NCBI GenBank assembly: GCA_016930935.1
Contig: JAFGFT010000019.1
Location: 52,627-116,626 of the forward strand
Reading direction: 5' to 3'
DNA length: 64,000 nt
Origin: Dehalococcoidia bacterium
Lineage (GTDB): Bacteria > Chloroflexota > Dehalococcoidia > GIF9 > AB-539-J10
In this document: in pieces, positions 9,408 through 19,531 of the stretch
How the letters are laid out: the number at the start of each line of letters is the position of its first letter
Numbering within the stretch: the first letter of the stretch is position 1
Notes under the pieces: generated by a model
Told to the model about the DNA's origin: nothing
What the model saw: the letters and a program-made list of their open reading frames with translations, nothing else
The model's database searches: none
Made by a program: the position numbers and the translations under genes

Positions 9408-10454
9408 ATGACACATCGAGCAGCGATCGCCCTCAGCGGAGGCGCCGATTCCGCGGTGACGGCCCTCATCCTGCGAGAGCAGGACTACGACTTGTTCGCC
9501 CTCCATCTCCTTCTCGTCAACACGCCCGCATCATTGTTGCAGCACGACAGGGCGCGCGATATCTCACGTCGTCTCGGCATCGAATTCCAGGTTGTCGACC
9601 TCACTCAGCAGTTCGCTGAACGCATTGTGACGCCCTTCTGTTCGGAGTATGCCAGAGGAAGAACGCCGAACCCCTGCATCAGCTGCAACAGGGACATCAA
9701 GTTCGGCCTTATGCTTCAGGAAGCGTGGGAGAGAGGGGCCGACTTTCTGGCGACAGGTCACTATGCCAGGGTTGTGCGCACAGCGGGACAGGCCTCGCTG
9801 CTACGCGCAACTGACAGGCACGCAGACCAGTCCTACTTCCTCTACGCCATCGACGATACCGCCCTGGCAAGCGTCCTCTTTCCCCTCGGTGCAATGCCAA
9901 GAAAGAAGGTCCGAGCAGTCGCGCAGGACGAGGGTTTCCAGACGGGACAGCCGAGCCAGGACATCTGTTTCGTGAGCGAGAAGAGCTACCATCAGTTCCT
10001 TGAACCAAGGACGTCGGCTGTGCCGGGCGACATCGTGGACACCGCAGGGAAGGTCCTGGGAAAGCACAAGGGGCTTCCGTTCTACACTGTGGGACAGCGC
10101 CGTGGATTGCGATTGTCTCTTGAGGAGCCGCGCTACGTACTGAGACTCGATGCACCCAACAACAGGGTGGTGGTGGGCAAAGAAGATGAATTGTACGTCG
10201 ACGCAGCACTATTGTCCGACCTCGTCTGGCATGGCGGCACGCCGGCCACGAGTGAACTGGATGTATGCGCGAAGACCCGATTCCGCTCGCGAGAGGCTCC
10301 CGCACGCGTAACTGTGGATAAAAACGCCGCGTGCGTAGCTTTCAGCGAGCCACAGCGTGCGATTGCCCCCGGTCAGTCGGTCGTGTTCTACGAAGGCGAT
10401 GTCGTGCGTGGAGGCGGCATCATCACGGAGAGCACGCGTGGAGGCACCCCGTGA
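9408..10454 (+). CDS. mnmA: tRNA 2-thiouridine(34) synthase MnmA
   Basis: PP-loop ALSGGADSAV, GRTPNPCISCNRDIKFG, ATGHYAR, SQDICFV, YTVGQRRGL. Confidence 0.92.
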   Translation: MTHRAAIALSGGADSAVTALILREQDYDLFALHLLLVNTPASLLQHDRARDISRRLGIEFQVVDLTQQFAERIVTPFCSEYARGRTPNPCISCNRDIKFGLMLQEAWERGADFLATGHYARVVRTAGQASLLRATDRHADQSYFLYAIDDTALASVLFPLGAMPRKKVRAVAQDEGFQTGQPSQDICFVSEKSYHQFLEPRTSAVPGDIVDTAGKVLGKHKGLPFYTVGQRRGLRLSLEEPRYVLRLDAPNNRVVVGKEDELYVDAALLSDLVWHGGTPATSELDVCAKTRFRSREAPARVTVDKNAACVAFSEPQRAIAPGQSVVFYEGDVVRGGGIITESTRGGTP

Positions 10455-11092
10455 CCACCGCACAACGCTACCCCACTGCAGAGAGGGAGACCGAACTGCG
10501 TGAAGAGCGACTGTGGCCGGTCGCGGGAGTGGATGAGGCGGGCCGCGGTGCGCTGGCCGGCCCCGTTGTTGCCGGAGCTGTGGTGGCTGACTGGTGTCTG
10601 CACTTTCCATGGCACGATGAAGTGCGCGACAGCAAGCAACTCTCGGCCTCCAAACGAGAGCAACTGTTCGACATTATCTGTCTCGAAACAAGCGGCGTCG
10701 GCGTCGGAATCGTCCCGAATACGGACGTTGATGCGATTGGCATCGCTGCCGCCACCCGCAAGGCGATGTGCCTGGCACTCGACAACCTTGCGGTGCGCCC
10801 GAACTACGTGCTCATCGACTGGATGACGCTGCCACAACTGCGGATTCGGCAGGAGGGAATCGTGAAAGGAGACAGCCGATGTCTCTCCATCGCCTGCGCA
10901 TCCATCATTGCGAAGGTCACCCGTGACCGCATCATGAACGAAATGGATACGCTCCATCCGGGGTACAACTTCTCTCAGCACAAGGGCTACGGCACTGTTA
11001 GTCACCTCGCGCTTCTCAGGGACAATGGGGCATGTCCCGTTCACCGTTTCAGCTTCCGGCCCGTGCGACTGGTAGAGGCAGGTCTTCTTTGA
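10451..11092 (+). CDS. rnhB: Ribonuclease HII
   Basis: VAGVDEAGRGALAGPVVAGAVV, DSKQLSASKRE, ACASIIAKVTRD; GTGA overlap with mnmA stop. Confidence 0.94.
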   Translation: MTTAQRYPTAERETELREERLWPVAGVDEAGRGALAGPVVAGAVVADWCLHFPWHDEVRDSKQLSASKREQLFDIICLETSGVGVGIVPNTDVDAIGIAAATRKAMCLALDNLAVRPNYVLIDWMTLPQLRIRQEGIVKGDSRCLSIACASIIAKVTRDRIMNEMDTLHPGYNFSQHKGYGTVSHLALLRDNGACPVHRFSFRPVRLVEAGLL

Positions 11093-11457
11093 AGCCTGCG
11101 GAGGTCGGACGGCGTGGCGAGGAACACGCAAAGGACCTGCTCAAGAAGCGCGGGTATAAGATAATCGAGACCAACGCTCGTGGCCACTACGGAGAGATAG
11201 ACATCGTGGCGAAGACGAAGGACTGCCACGTGTTCGCGGAGGTGAGAACACGTACTACGAACGAATTCGGGACTCCCGAGGAGTCCGTCAACCACCGCAA
11301 ACAGCACAAGCTGGTCACCTGTGCACTGGATTATGTGGCTACTCACGAGGGGTTCGAGGACAAGCCATGGCGAATCGACGTAGTGGCGATTGAGCTGGAT
11401 GAGAAGGGCAACCCAACGCGCACCGATATCATCGAGAATGCTGTGCCCCTGTCCTGA
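11089..11457 (+). CDS. YraN/UPF0102 family endonuclease-like protein
   Basis: VGRRGEEHAKDLLKKRGYKIIETNAR..GEIDIVAKTKD; TTGA overlap with rnhB stop. Confidence 0.88.
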   Translation: MKPAEVGRRGEEHAKDLLKKRGYKIIETNARGHYGEIDIVAKTKDCHVFAEVRTRTTNEFGTPEESVNHRKQHKLVTCALDYVATHEGFEDKPWRIDVVAIELDEKGNPTRTDIIENAVPLS

Positions 11458-11469
11458 TAGTCCCCGTAG

Positions 11470-11475
11470 TATAAT
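11470..11475 (+). promoter_or_regulatory. Putative -10 element (TATAAT) upstream of the 2-hydroxyacid dehydrogenase
   Basis: tataatggcgc 33 bp before an ATG that has its own gaggaggc RBS; -35 weak. Confidence 0.45.
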
Positions 11476-11508
11476 GGCGCAGATTCCGTTGGAACGAGGA
11501 GGCATCAC

Positions 11509-12474
11509 ATGAAGGTTTTCGTTTCTTTCTGGCTGCCCGAAGCCCCTATCGCAATACTGCGGCAGAAGCACACCGTCGTCATGAACGAGGAGCAACGCGT
11601 ATTGCCGCAGGACGAACTCATAGCAGGGCTTGCGGATGCTGATGCCATGCTCTGTGTCGGAAGCCGAGTAGACAAGACGGTGCTGGATGCAGTTGGCCCG
11701 AAGCTGAAGATTATTGCCAACTGGGGCGTCGGCTACAACAACATCGATGCGGAATATGCCGCCACAAAAGGCATCATGGTCACCAATACTCCGGACGTGC
11801 TGACGGAGACAACTGCAGACCTTTCCTGGGCGATACTTATGGCCGTGGCAAGAAGAGTCGTCGAGGCCGACAAGTACGTCAGGGCGGGCGATTTCGTGGG
11901 CTTCAAGCCGTTCGCGATGCTGGGGGCGGATGTGTGGGGCAAGACGATTGGCATCATCGGCTACGGACGTATCGGTCAGGCAGTCGGACGGAGAGCAAAG
12001 GGCTTCGGCATGAGGGTCCTCTATCACAACAGGAAACCGGTCGCGGATGACCCGTCGGGTGCTGAGTACACCGATATCGACTCGCTTCTGAAGGAATCGG
12101 ACTTCGTGTCTTTGTATGTACCTCTTTCCGACGAGACGCGGCACCTTATCGACGCAAAGAGACTCGCTCTCATGAAGCCGTCTGCCTTCCTCGTGAACAT
12201 ATCACGCGGCCCCGTGGTCGACGAGCAGGCGCTTGTCGACGCGCTGAAAGCGAAGACGATTGCCGGAGCTGCGCTCGACGTGTTTGAGAAGGAGCCCGAA
12301 GTGACAAAGGAGCTTCTCACCATGTCCAACGTGGTGCTGACACCTCACATCGGTAGCGGAAGCTGGGAGACAAGGACCAACATGGCCCACGTGTCCGTGA
12401 AGAACATCATTGCCGCTCTCGACGGACAGACTCCCCCCAACCTCGTGAACAAGCCGGTAGGACCTCGAGGCTAA
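11509..12474 (+). CDS. D-isomer 2-hydroxyacid dehydrogenase (glyoxylate/glycerate dehydrogenase-like)
   Basis: IANWGVGYNNID, IGIIGYGRIGQAV, VNISRGPVVDE, LTPHIGSGSWETR. Confidence 0.92.
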   Translation: MKVFVSFWLPEAPIAILRQKHTVVMNEEQRVLPQDELIAGLADADAMLCVGSRVDKTVLDAVGPKLKIIANWGVGYNNIDAEYAATKGIMVTNTPDVLTETTADLSWAILMAVARRVVEADKYVRAGDFVGFKPFAMLGADVWGKTIGIIGYGRIGQAVGRRAKGFGMRVLYHNRKPVADDPSGAEYTDIDSLLKESDFVSLYVPLSDETRHLIDAKRLALMKPSAFLVNISRGPVVDEQALVDALKAKTIAGAALDVFEKEPEVTKELLTMSNVVLTPHIGSGSWETRTNMAHVSVKNIIAALDGQTPPNLVNKPVGPRG

Positions 12475-12497
12475 GCAGCAATCCAGATTGACATCGC

Positions 12498-12523
12498 GGT
12501 GGCGGGCGCGGTTGCCCGCCACC
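12498..12523. terminator. Perfect 10-bp hairpin between convergent genes
   Basis: GGTGGCGGGC-gcggtt-GCCCGCCACC; no strong T-tract on either side. Confidence 0.5.
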
Positions 12524-12543
12524 GTCGCATCCAACGAAAGAGT

Positions 12544-14253
12544 CTATGCGGTCTTCGTCCCGGCAGCCTTCTGCAATCCGAGTTCCGCGATGGCAGTCTC
12601 CCGCATCTTGAACTTCTGTATCTTGCCCGTGACCGTCATGGGAAACTCGCTGACGAACTTGACGTACTTCGGTATCTTGTAGTGGGCAATCTTACCCTTG
12701 CAGTACACCTTCAGCTCCTCTTCTGTGAGCGTCTCACCTTCACGTACCTCAATCCACGCCTGAATCTCTTCACCGTACTTCTCATCAGGGACGCCAATGA
12801 CCTGGACGTTCTTCACCTTCGGGTGACTGAAGAGGAACTCCTCAATCTCCCGTGGATAGATGTTCTCGCCTCCCCTGATAATCATCTCCTTGGCTCTGCC
12901 CGTTATCTTGCAGTATCCCCGCTTGTCCATGGTGGCAAGATCACCGCTGTGCAGCCACCCCGCAACGTCGATGGTCTGAGCGGTCGCTTCGGGATTGTTG
13001 TGATAGCCACGCATGATGTTATAGCCGCGATAGCAAATCTCACCATTCACTCCGCAGGGAACGATGGCGCCGGTTTCCGTATCGATAACCTTGACCTCAA
13101 CGTGCGGACTGGGGAGGCCAACGGTGTTGGTGCGGTCCTCCAGCGCTGCGTCCACGGGCGTCTGGGTCGCAATCGGTGATGACTCGGTCTCGCCATAGCC
13201 GATGGTCATCTCGCTCGCGTGCATCTTCCCGCCGACCTTCTTCATAATTTCCACGGGACAAGGCGCCCCCGCCATGATGCCCGTGCGCAGCGAACTGAGG
13301 TCGAACGAATCAAACTCCGGATGTTCCAGTTCCGCAATGAACATCGTCGGCACTCCGTGAAGCGCCGTGCACCTCTCCTGCTCCACCGCTTTCAGAGTCG
13401 CGAGGGCATCGAAGCTCTCCGCAGGCACTACCATCGTTGCTCCATGCGTGACGCACGCCAGGTTCGCAAGTACCATGCCGAAGCAGTGGTAGAAAGGCAC
13501 GGGTATGCAAAGCCGGTCAGCGTGTGTCAGTTTCATGCCTTCCCCGGAGAAGAACCCGTTGTTGAGGATGTTGTGGTGCGTCAGCGACGCACCCTTCGGT
13601 TGGCCAGTTGTCCCCGACGTGTACTGGATGTTGATAACGTCGTCGAAATCCAACGATGCTTGACGATTGTCAAGTTCCTCGTCACTCACGCCCTCACCGA
13701 GAGCAAGGAACTCCTTCCATCCATACATGCCGGGATTGCTGCCTTCTCCGATAAGAACCGCGCTGCGGAGTTGAGGCAGAACAGCCGACGCTATCGCCCC
13801 GGGAGAGGCTTCACGTGCTTCGGGGCACACCTCATAGAACATCGAGACGTAGTCCGAGGTCTTGAACCGCTCAATGAGCAGAAGCGCGCGTGCACCGGAG
13901 TTGTTGAGTGCGTGCTCAAGTTCGTGCGTCCGGTACGCGGGATTGATGTTCACCAGGACGGCCCCCATCATGGCACTGCCGAATTGCACGAGCACCCATT
14001 CGGGGTGATTGGTCGCCCATATCCCCACCCTGTCTCCCGCTCCAATTCCGAGCTTCATCAGGGATTTGGCCACTCTGCGGCAATCACCCCTGAACTGAGA
14101 GTAGGTCCAGCGGCGTCCGCCGGGAACGTCAACAAGTGCCTCATTTGCGGGAAACTTCTCAGCGATGTGGTCCAGGTAGTCCGGAATGGTGAGTCCTAGC
14201 AGCGGTTGGGCTGAGACGCCATGCGCGTAGCTCAGCAAAAGTGAGCGCGTCAT
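12544..14253 (-). CDS. AMP-binding acyl-CoA synthetase
   Basis: YTSGTTGQPKGASLTHHN, GYGETESSP, ITGRAKEMIIRGGENIYPREIE, TVTGKIQKF. Confidence 0.93.
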   Translation of the reverse strand: MTRSLLLSYAHGVSAQPLLGLTIPDYLDHIAEKFPANEALVDVPGGRRWTYSQFRGDCRRVAKSLMKLGIGAGDRVGIWATNHPEWVLVQFGSAMMGAVLVNINPAYRTHELEHALNNSGARALLLIERFKTSDYVSMFYEVCPEAREASPGAIASAVLPQLRSAVLIGEGSNPGMYGWKEFLALGEGVSDEELDNRQASLDFDDVINIQYTSGTTGQPKGASLTHHNILNNGFFSGEGMKLTHADRLCIPVPFYHCFGMVLANLACVTHGATMVVPAESFDALATLKAVEQERCTALHGVPTMFIAELEHPEFDSFDLSSLRTGIMAGAPCPVEIMKKVGGKMHASEMTIGYGETESSPIATQTPVDAALEDRTNTVGLPSPHVEVKVIDTETGAIVPCGVNGEICYRGYNIMRGYHNNPEATAQTIDVAGWLHSGDLATMDKRGYCKITGRAKEMIIRGGENIYPREIEEFLFSHPKVKNVQVIGVPDEKYGEEIQAWIEVREGETLTEEELKVYCKGKIAHYKIPKYVKFVSEFPMTVTGKIQKFKMRETAIAELGLQKAAGTKTA

Positions 14254-14341
14254 CCCTATCCCTCCTTACAGAACGAGTTCACCACCTCGCAGCCCTGCAG
14301 ATGCAGGGGAGCACAGAGCCGCGGATAGACCTTACCCTACG

Positions 14342-15583
14342 CTACATGTATTTGCTGAGAGCCTCGGGCACCAGTACAGTGCCTTCCGGTTGCTGGTAGT
14401 TCTCCAGCACGGCAATGAGTACTCTCGGTAGCGCCAATCCCGAACCGTTCAGTGTATGGACGAATTGAGGTTTGGCCCCAGCCTCCGCGCGGAATCGCAC
14501 GTTGGCCCGCCTCGCCTGGAAATCCTGGCAATTGCTGCATGAACTCACTTCGAGCCACTCGTTCGAGCCGGGTGCCCACACCTCAATGTCGAACGTCTTG
14601 CAGGACGCGAATCCGATATCTCCGGTACAGAGTTGTACGACGCGGTAGGGAAGGTTCAGTTTCTGCAGTACCTCCTCTGCATCAGAGAGCAGCGAGTAGA
14701 GTTCTGCATCGGAGTTCTCGGGCAAAACGTATTTATAGAGTTCGACCTTATCGAACTGATGACCTCTCTTGATGCCGCGCGTATCTTTTCCTGCAGCCAT
14801 CTTCTCGCGGCGAAAGCAGGGAGTGTATGCCGCGTAGTAGATAGGCAGTTGTGCCCCATCCAGAATCTCATCACGGTGCATGTTGGTCAAGGGAACCTCG
14901 GCCGTGGGAACGAACCAGAAGTCCTCTTCGGCATCGTGATAGAGATTGTCCGCAAACTTCGGCAGATTGCCGGAACCGACCATGCATTCCCTGCGCAGCA
15001 TGAACGGCGGATATATCTCTGTGTACCCGTGGTCTTTCGTGTGCAGTTCGAGCATGAAGTTGATGAGCGCATGTTGCAGGCGGGCACCAAGCCCCTTGAG
15101 TACATAGAATCGGCTACCGGACAGCTTGACGCCTCTCACGAAATCGATGATGTCCAGACGCTCGCCTATCTCCCAGTGGGGAGCGGGAGTGAAATCGAAC
15201 TGTCTCGGAGTTCCCCATGTGCGAGCGATAACGTTGTCGTCAGCGTCCTTTCCCAGTGGTACGCTCTCATGCGGCATGTTGGGAAGCTCGAGAAGGAGCG
15301 AATCCAGTTCGTCCTTCGCTTCCTTCATTCTGCCCTGCAACTCGGCTATCTCTTCACCCAGTTCGCGCATCTCCGCCATGAGTTCGGGAGGGCGTTCCTT
15401 GCTCCGTCCGAATTCCTTACTGGCCTGGTTGTGCTTCGCACGAAGGCTCTCAATCTCCTGCAACAGCGCCAGGTGTTTCTCATCGGCCTTGATGACAGCG
15501 TCGAGGATGCCGGGCATGCCTCGCGACTCCATCGCCCGCTCAACACGTTGACGGTCTTCCCTGATTAGCCGTATATCAATCAT
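14342..15583 (-). CDS. serS: Seryl-tRNA synthetase
   Basis: [29 protein letters not shown]; class II motif 3 region [30 protein letters not shown]. Confidence 0.97.
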   Translation of the reverse strand: MIDIRLIREDRQRVERAMESRGMPGILDAVIKADEKHLALLQEIESLRAKHNQASKEFGRSKERPPELMAEMRELGEEIAELQGRMKEAKDELDSLLLELPNMPHESVPLGKDADDNVIARTWGTPRQFDFTPAPHWEIGERLDIIDFVRGVKLSGSRFYVLKGLGARLQHALINFMLELHTKDHGYTEIYPPFMLRRECMVGSGNLPKFADNLYHDAEEDFWFVPTAEVPLTNMHRDEILDGAQLPIYYAAYTPCFRREKMAAGKDTRGIKRGHQFDKVELYKYVLPENSDAELYSLLSDAEEVLQKLNLPYRVVQLCTGDIGFASCKTFDIEVWAPGSNEWLEVSSCSNCQDFQARRANVRFRAEAGAKPQFVHTLNGSGLALPRVLIAVLENYQQPEGTVLVPEALSKYM

Positions 15584-17048
15584 CGCGCTTCCCCTTTAGC
15601 TGAGGAAAAAGTATCACGTCGCGGATGGAATCCTGCCCCGTCAGCAGCATGACAAGCCGGTCGATGCCGATGCCGAGTCCCCCCGTTGGTGGCATACCAT
15701 ACTCCATCGCCTCAATAAAGTCTTCATCAGCAATCTCGACTTCTTCATCGCCAACCTGCTCCCGCAGTTGCTGCTCCAGGCGCTCGCGCTGGTCGACGGG
15801 GTCGTTCAATTCCGTGAAGGCATTCGCGAATTCCATTCCCGAAATGAATGCCTCGAACCGCTCCACCATCCGGTCATTGCCCCTCTTCCGCTTCGGAAAC
15901 GGCGACATATCGATAGGATAGTCGAGCAGAAATGTCGGCTGCACGAGCTTCGGCTCCACGAAGGTTGAGATGAGGTCATCGATGAGCTTGGCCCGACGTG
16001 GCTCGCCCTCGACTCTCATTCCCTGTTGCAGCATCCTCTCATGAAGAAGCTCGGCTTCCTGAAACTCCTCGATGTCGATTCCGCACGCCTCTTTGATGGC
16101 ATCCCTGAGATACAGTCGCTTCCACGGTGGTGCCAATTCAATCTGCTGTCCGCGGAACTGGACGCAGCTGCTGCCAAGCACCTCCTGTGCAACCGTCGAG
16201 AAAAGGCGCTCAGTGAGGCTCATCATGTCTTCATAGTCGGCATACGCGCAGTAGCACTCCATGAGCGTGAACTCAGGGTTGTGCCGCACTGAGATGCCCT
16301 CGTTCCTGAACACTCTGCCAAGTTCGTACACCCTGTCGATGCCGCCAACTATGAGTTTCTTAAGAGAGAGTTCCAGCGCAATGCGAAGGAAAAGGTCTTC
16401 TCCCAGGGCATGGTGATGGGTGACAAACGGCTTCGCAAGCGCGCCGCCTGCTTTCGACTGGAGAACCGGGGTCTCTACCTCGACGTATCCCTGTCCATCC
16501 AGGAAGCGCCGGGTCGCACTCACTATCCTGCTGCGCAGCATGAACGTGCGGCGCACTTCTTCGTTCGAAATAAGGTCGAGATACCGCTGCCGGTACCTCG
16601 TCTCAACATCCACGAGGCCATGCCATTTCTCAGGCAGAGGCCGTATGGACTTGGCAAGAATCTGATACTTCGCCACATCGACGGTGACCTCTCCGGTCTT
16701 TGTGAGGAAGAGTTCTCCCTTCGCGCCGACGAAATCGCCTACACCGATATCGCGCAGGAGTGCGTATTCCTCATCTCCCAGAAGGTCTCTTCGAAGGCAT
16801 ACCTGCATCCTGCCTGAGGCATCCATGAGGTCAAGGAAGGCCATCTTCCCCATCTTTCGCCTGGCCATTACCCGGCCGGCAATTGAGACAACCTGCGTCC
16901 GCTCACCCTCCCGTTCGCACAATGCGCGGGCAGCGGCAGCGGTGTGGTCCGAATGATACGTGTGGGGATACGGGTCGATGTCACGCGCTCTCAGGTCCTG
17001 AATGGTCTTGAGACGTTCTTCCGTGACACGATCAAGGCGTGAAGTCAT
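15576..17048 (-). CDS. lysS: Lysyl-tRNA synthetase (class II)
   Basis: [61 protein letters not shown]; 8-bp overlap with serS. Confidence 0.97.
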   Translation of the reverse strand: MTSRLDRVTEERLKTIQDLRARDIDPYPHTYHSDHTAAAARALCEREGERTQVVSIAGRVMARRKMGKMAFLDLMDASGRMQVCLRRDLLGDEEYALLRDIGVGDFVGAKGELFLTKTGEVTVDVAKYQILAKSIRPLPEKWHGLVDVETRYRQRYLDLISNEEVRRTFMLRSRIVSATRRFLDGQGYVEVETPVLQSKAGGALAKPFVTHHHALGEDLFLRIALELSLKKLIVGGIDRVYELGRVFRNEGISVRHNPEFTLMECYCAYADYEDMMSLTERLFSTVAQEVLGSSCVQFRGQQIELAPPWKRLYLRDAIKEACGIDIEEFQEAELLHERMLQQGMRVEGEPRRAKLIDDLISTFVEPKLVQPTFLLDYPIDMSPFPKRKRGNDRMVERFEAFISGMEFANAFTELNDPVDQRERLEQQLREQVGDEEVEIADEDFIEAMEYGMPPTGGLGIGIDRLVMLLTGQDSIRDVILFPQLKGKRDD

Positions 17049-17114
17049 GGTATTCCCTTCGCTGCCGGAGGCACGTGTGCCTCGACGTACAACAGCACCG
17101 TCTTTGAGGATGCC

Positions 17115-17369
17115 CTAGGCCAGGTCGTCCGCCCCTTCACTCTCCGCACGAGCGTTGTCCATAAGGACGGACTGCGCTCGCTCCAGGTATGATTCGGGGA
17201 CAAGAACCCGAACTTCGCCCAGTCCGTCGATGGTAAGACCATATACGACACTGGCGCTTTCGTAGCTGAGCGCTGCTGGGATACCTTCGTCCTCCAGCCG
17301 GGCGCGGATTATCTGGGCTTCACCGTGCCTTGACTTGCAGAGGACCACCAACGCATTCCCGGCATCCAT
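17115..17369 (-). CDS. Small DUF2007-like (putative signal transducing) protein
   Basis: LCKSRHGEAQIIRARLEDEGIPAALSYESASVVYG...VRVLVPESYLERAQSVL pattern. Confidence 0.65.
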   Translation of the reverse strand: MDAGNALVVLCKSRHGEAQIIRARLEDEGIPAALSYESASVVYGLTIDGLGEVRVLVPESYLERAQSVLMDNARAESEGADDLA

Positions 17370-17522
17370 TGACTCTGTCGACTATTCTAACAGAAAGCAC
17401 AATCGCCACCAACGTACACGCCCTTCTCGCAAGCACCACAATCATACGTGAGGAGTGACATCACCCCGCTGCTGTGATGGACTGTGCGCCGATTGCCGGA
17501 CAGGCCAAGGAGGACCACGCGC

Positions 17523-18059
17523 ATGAAGGTCGACGCAGTACAAGCATCTCCTGTTCTTCCCATGAACAGGGACGCAATCGTCGACATCGCGTCGCGCGCC
17601 TGTACGCTCGCAAGTCCGTGTTTCGTGGTGTTGTCCACAAAGTACGTTACTCCTTGTGAAAGGGGACGTGCAGGATCTGGCAATGCAAGCTGGACCTTCT
17701 TCGGCGGAAGCGCGATTATCGGGCCTGAAGGCGACCTTATCGCGGGACCAGTGCATGATGAAGAACTTATCTTGCACGGAGATGCCGACTGCGACCGACT
17801 GGTGCCTCGCAAAGCCAGCACAGATGTGAGCGGAAAAGACAATCGATGGGACATCATGCGCGTCGAGAGTAAGGCGCGGCGCTACACCCCTTCCAGCGGG
17901 TCGTTCGGCCAACAGCAATCATCGGACATGACACTGACAGCCACGACGCAGGATAGTATGGAGCAACTAACCAGCGCGTTTGAGAGCAGGCTCGATGCGA
18001 TTGCAGAAGAGTTGCGACGGCTGAGACAATCCATCGAATACCCGGGAGAACTTCATTGA
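17523..18059 (+). pseudogene. Nitrilase-family protein with large in-frame internal deletion (catalytic core missing)
   Basis: MKVDAVQASPVLPMNRDAIVDIA joined to FVVLSTKY..GGSAIIGPEGDLIAGPVHDEELILHGDADCDRL; matches the N- and C-terminal parts of the nitrilase at 26147-27112 but lacks FPET, Lys and CWEH regions; SD AAGGAGG at 17507-17513. Confidence 0.75.
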
Positions 18060-18171
18060 CCGCTCGTATCCTTGACCAGCTTCCCTTTCCTACGATAGAA
18101 TTCGTTGGTTGTCCGTCGTTTTCGGACAATCCGCGGCGTGCCTTTTACCATTGCAAGGGAGGAACTGTGAT

Positions 18172-18549
18172 TTGTTTGCGTTGGGACGACATCTCCTTAT
18201 AGAACTCACTGGCTGCAACGTGACACTGCTCGATGACCTCGAGTTCCTCAAGCAGAGCCTCCACTCAGCGGCAGTCCGCAGTGGTGCCACGGTTGTTGGC
18301 GATTCCTTCTACCACTTCAGCCCACAAGGGGTGAGCGGTGTGGTGAACATCGCCGAATCGCACATATCGATTCACACATGGCCGGAATGTGGCTACGCTG
18401 CGCTGGACGTATTTACCTGTGGCGACAGGGTGGAACCGGAAGAGGCCGCACGCCTCATCTCCGAGTCCCTTGAGGCAAAGCACTGTTCCCTGGTGGAGTT
18501 GAAGCGCGGCCTACTACAGCAAGGCGTGGTGAATAACGCAACCATATGA
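18172..18549 (+). CDS. speD: S-adenosylmethionine decarboxylase proenzyme
   Basis: LGRHLLIELTGC and self-cleavage motif ESHISIHTWPE; TTG start at 18172 with aagggagg RBS. Confidence 0.92.
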   Translation: MFALGRHLLIELTGCNVTLLDDLEFLKQSLHSAAVRSGATVVGDSFYHFSPQGVSGVVNIAESHISIHTWPECGYAALDVFTCGDRVEPEEAARLISESLEAKHCSLVELKRGLLQQGVVNNATI

Positions 18550-19472
18550 GCAATTCCGCCCTCGATAACAAGCGCACGTGGTTTCACGACGGACTGACTC
18601 CCAACCTCGAAATGGTCCACAGGGTTGAGGATTTCCTGTACTGTGGCCACAGTGCGTATCAGTCGATTGAGGTCATCAAAACAAGCACCTTCGGCACGTG
18701 TCTCGTACTGGACGGCAAGATTCAGTCGAGCGAAGCCGATGAGTTCGTCTATCATCAGGCCCTTGTCCAACCAGCGATGATTACCCATCCCGACCCACGG
18801 CGTGTGCTCATAGCGGGCGGCGGCGAAGGAGCCACACTTCGTGAGGTCCTGAGGCACAAGACCGTTGAGCACGCGACGATGGTTGACCTCGACGAGGAAG
18901 TTGTCTCCACCTGTCGGCAGTATCTCCCCTCCTTCAGTGCGGGAGCCTTCGATGACCCACGGACGGAGTTCATCGTGGGCGACGCGAGGAAGTTCGTTGA
19001 AGAGAGCACAAGGACGTTCGACGTCATCATAATCGACCTGCCTGACCCTCTTGAGGCCGGTCCCGCCCAGTTTCTCTACACCCGTGAGTTCTACACCGCA
19101 GTCAAGAACCGGCTTGCCCCGGGCGGCATGATTGCCGTCCAGTCAGAGCCGTCGCGCTGGTATGACCTCGACGCATTCGTAGCCATCGTACGGACGCTCC
19201 GAGACGTCTTCACCCATGCCACACCCTACCAGGCCCACATCCCATCCTTCTCAAGTCTCTGGGGCTTCACAAATGCGTCCGACACGCTTGAGCCTGGCTC
19301 CTTGTCTCCGAGAGAAGTCGACGACCGAATCGCCGCGCGCGTCACTGGCGACCTGCGCGCATTCGACGGCATTACGTACACCGGGATGTTCTCAATTCCA
19401 CGGCACATCCGCAGCGAGATTGAGAAGGCGGACAGAGTAATCACGGATACGTGCCCCCTCGACGTCTACTGA
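18546..19472 (+). CDS. speE: Spermidine (polyamine aminopropyl) synthase
   Basis: VLDGKIQSSEADEFVYHQALVQPA, VLIAGGGEGATLREVLRH, VDLDEEVV; ATGA overlap with speD. Confidence 0.94.
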   Translation: MSNSALDNKRTWFHDGLTPNLEMVHRVEDFLYCGHSAYQSIEVIKTSTFGTCLVLDGKIQSSEADEFVYHQALVQPAMITHPDPRRVLIAGGGEGATLREVLRHKTVEHATMVDLDEEVVSTCRQYLPSFSAGAFDDPRTEFIVGDARKFVEESTRTFDVIIIDLPDPLEAGPAQFLYTREFYTAVKNRLAPGGMIAVQSEPSRWYDLDAFVAIVRTLRDVFTHATPYQAHIPSFSSLWGFTNASDTLEPGSLSPREVDDRIAARVTGDLRAFDGITYTGMFSIPRHIRSEIEKADRVITDTCPLDVY

Positions 19473-19531
19473 CCGAGATTCACCCTGCAGTTTTCCTCTC
19501 GACGAGCCCGATGGTATACTGCTCTATTCGT

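Noticed and set aside
9408-9450. SGGADS instead of SGGVDS in the MnmA PP-loop
   Set aside because: Conservative change; the rest of the protein is typical, so not treated as a finding.
11041-12144. 367-aa minus ORF spanning yraN and the 2-hydroxyacid dehydrogenase
   Set aside because: Crosses two well-supported genes on the plus strand; no RBS or motif.
12498-12523. Possible mobile-element end (perfect inverted repeat)
   Set aside because: Location between convergent genes and short loop fit a bidirectional terminator; no transposase nearby.
13219-14199. 326-aa ORF antisense to the acyl-CoA synthetase
   Set aside because: Composition artefact with no family signature; opposite strand strongly supported.
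14633-15568. 311-aa ORF antisense to serS
   Set aside because: serS is unambiguous; antisense frame has no domain.
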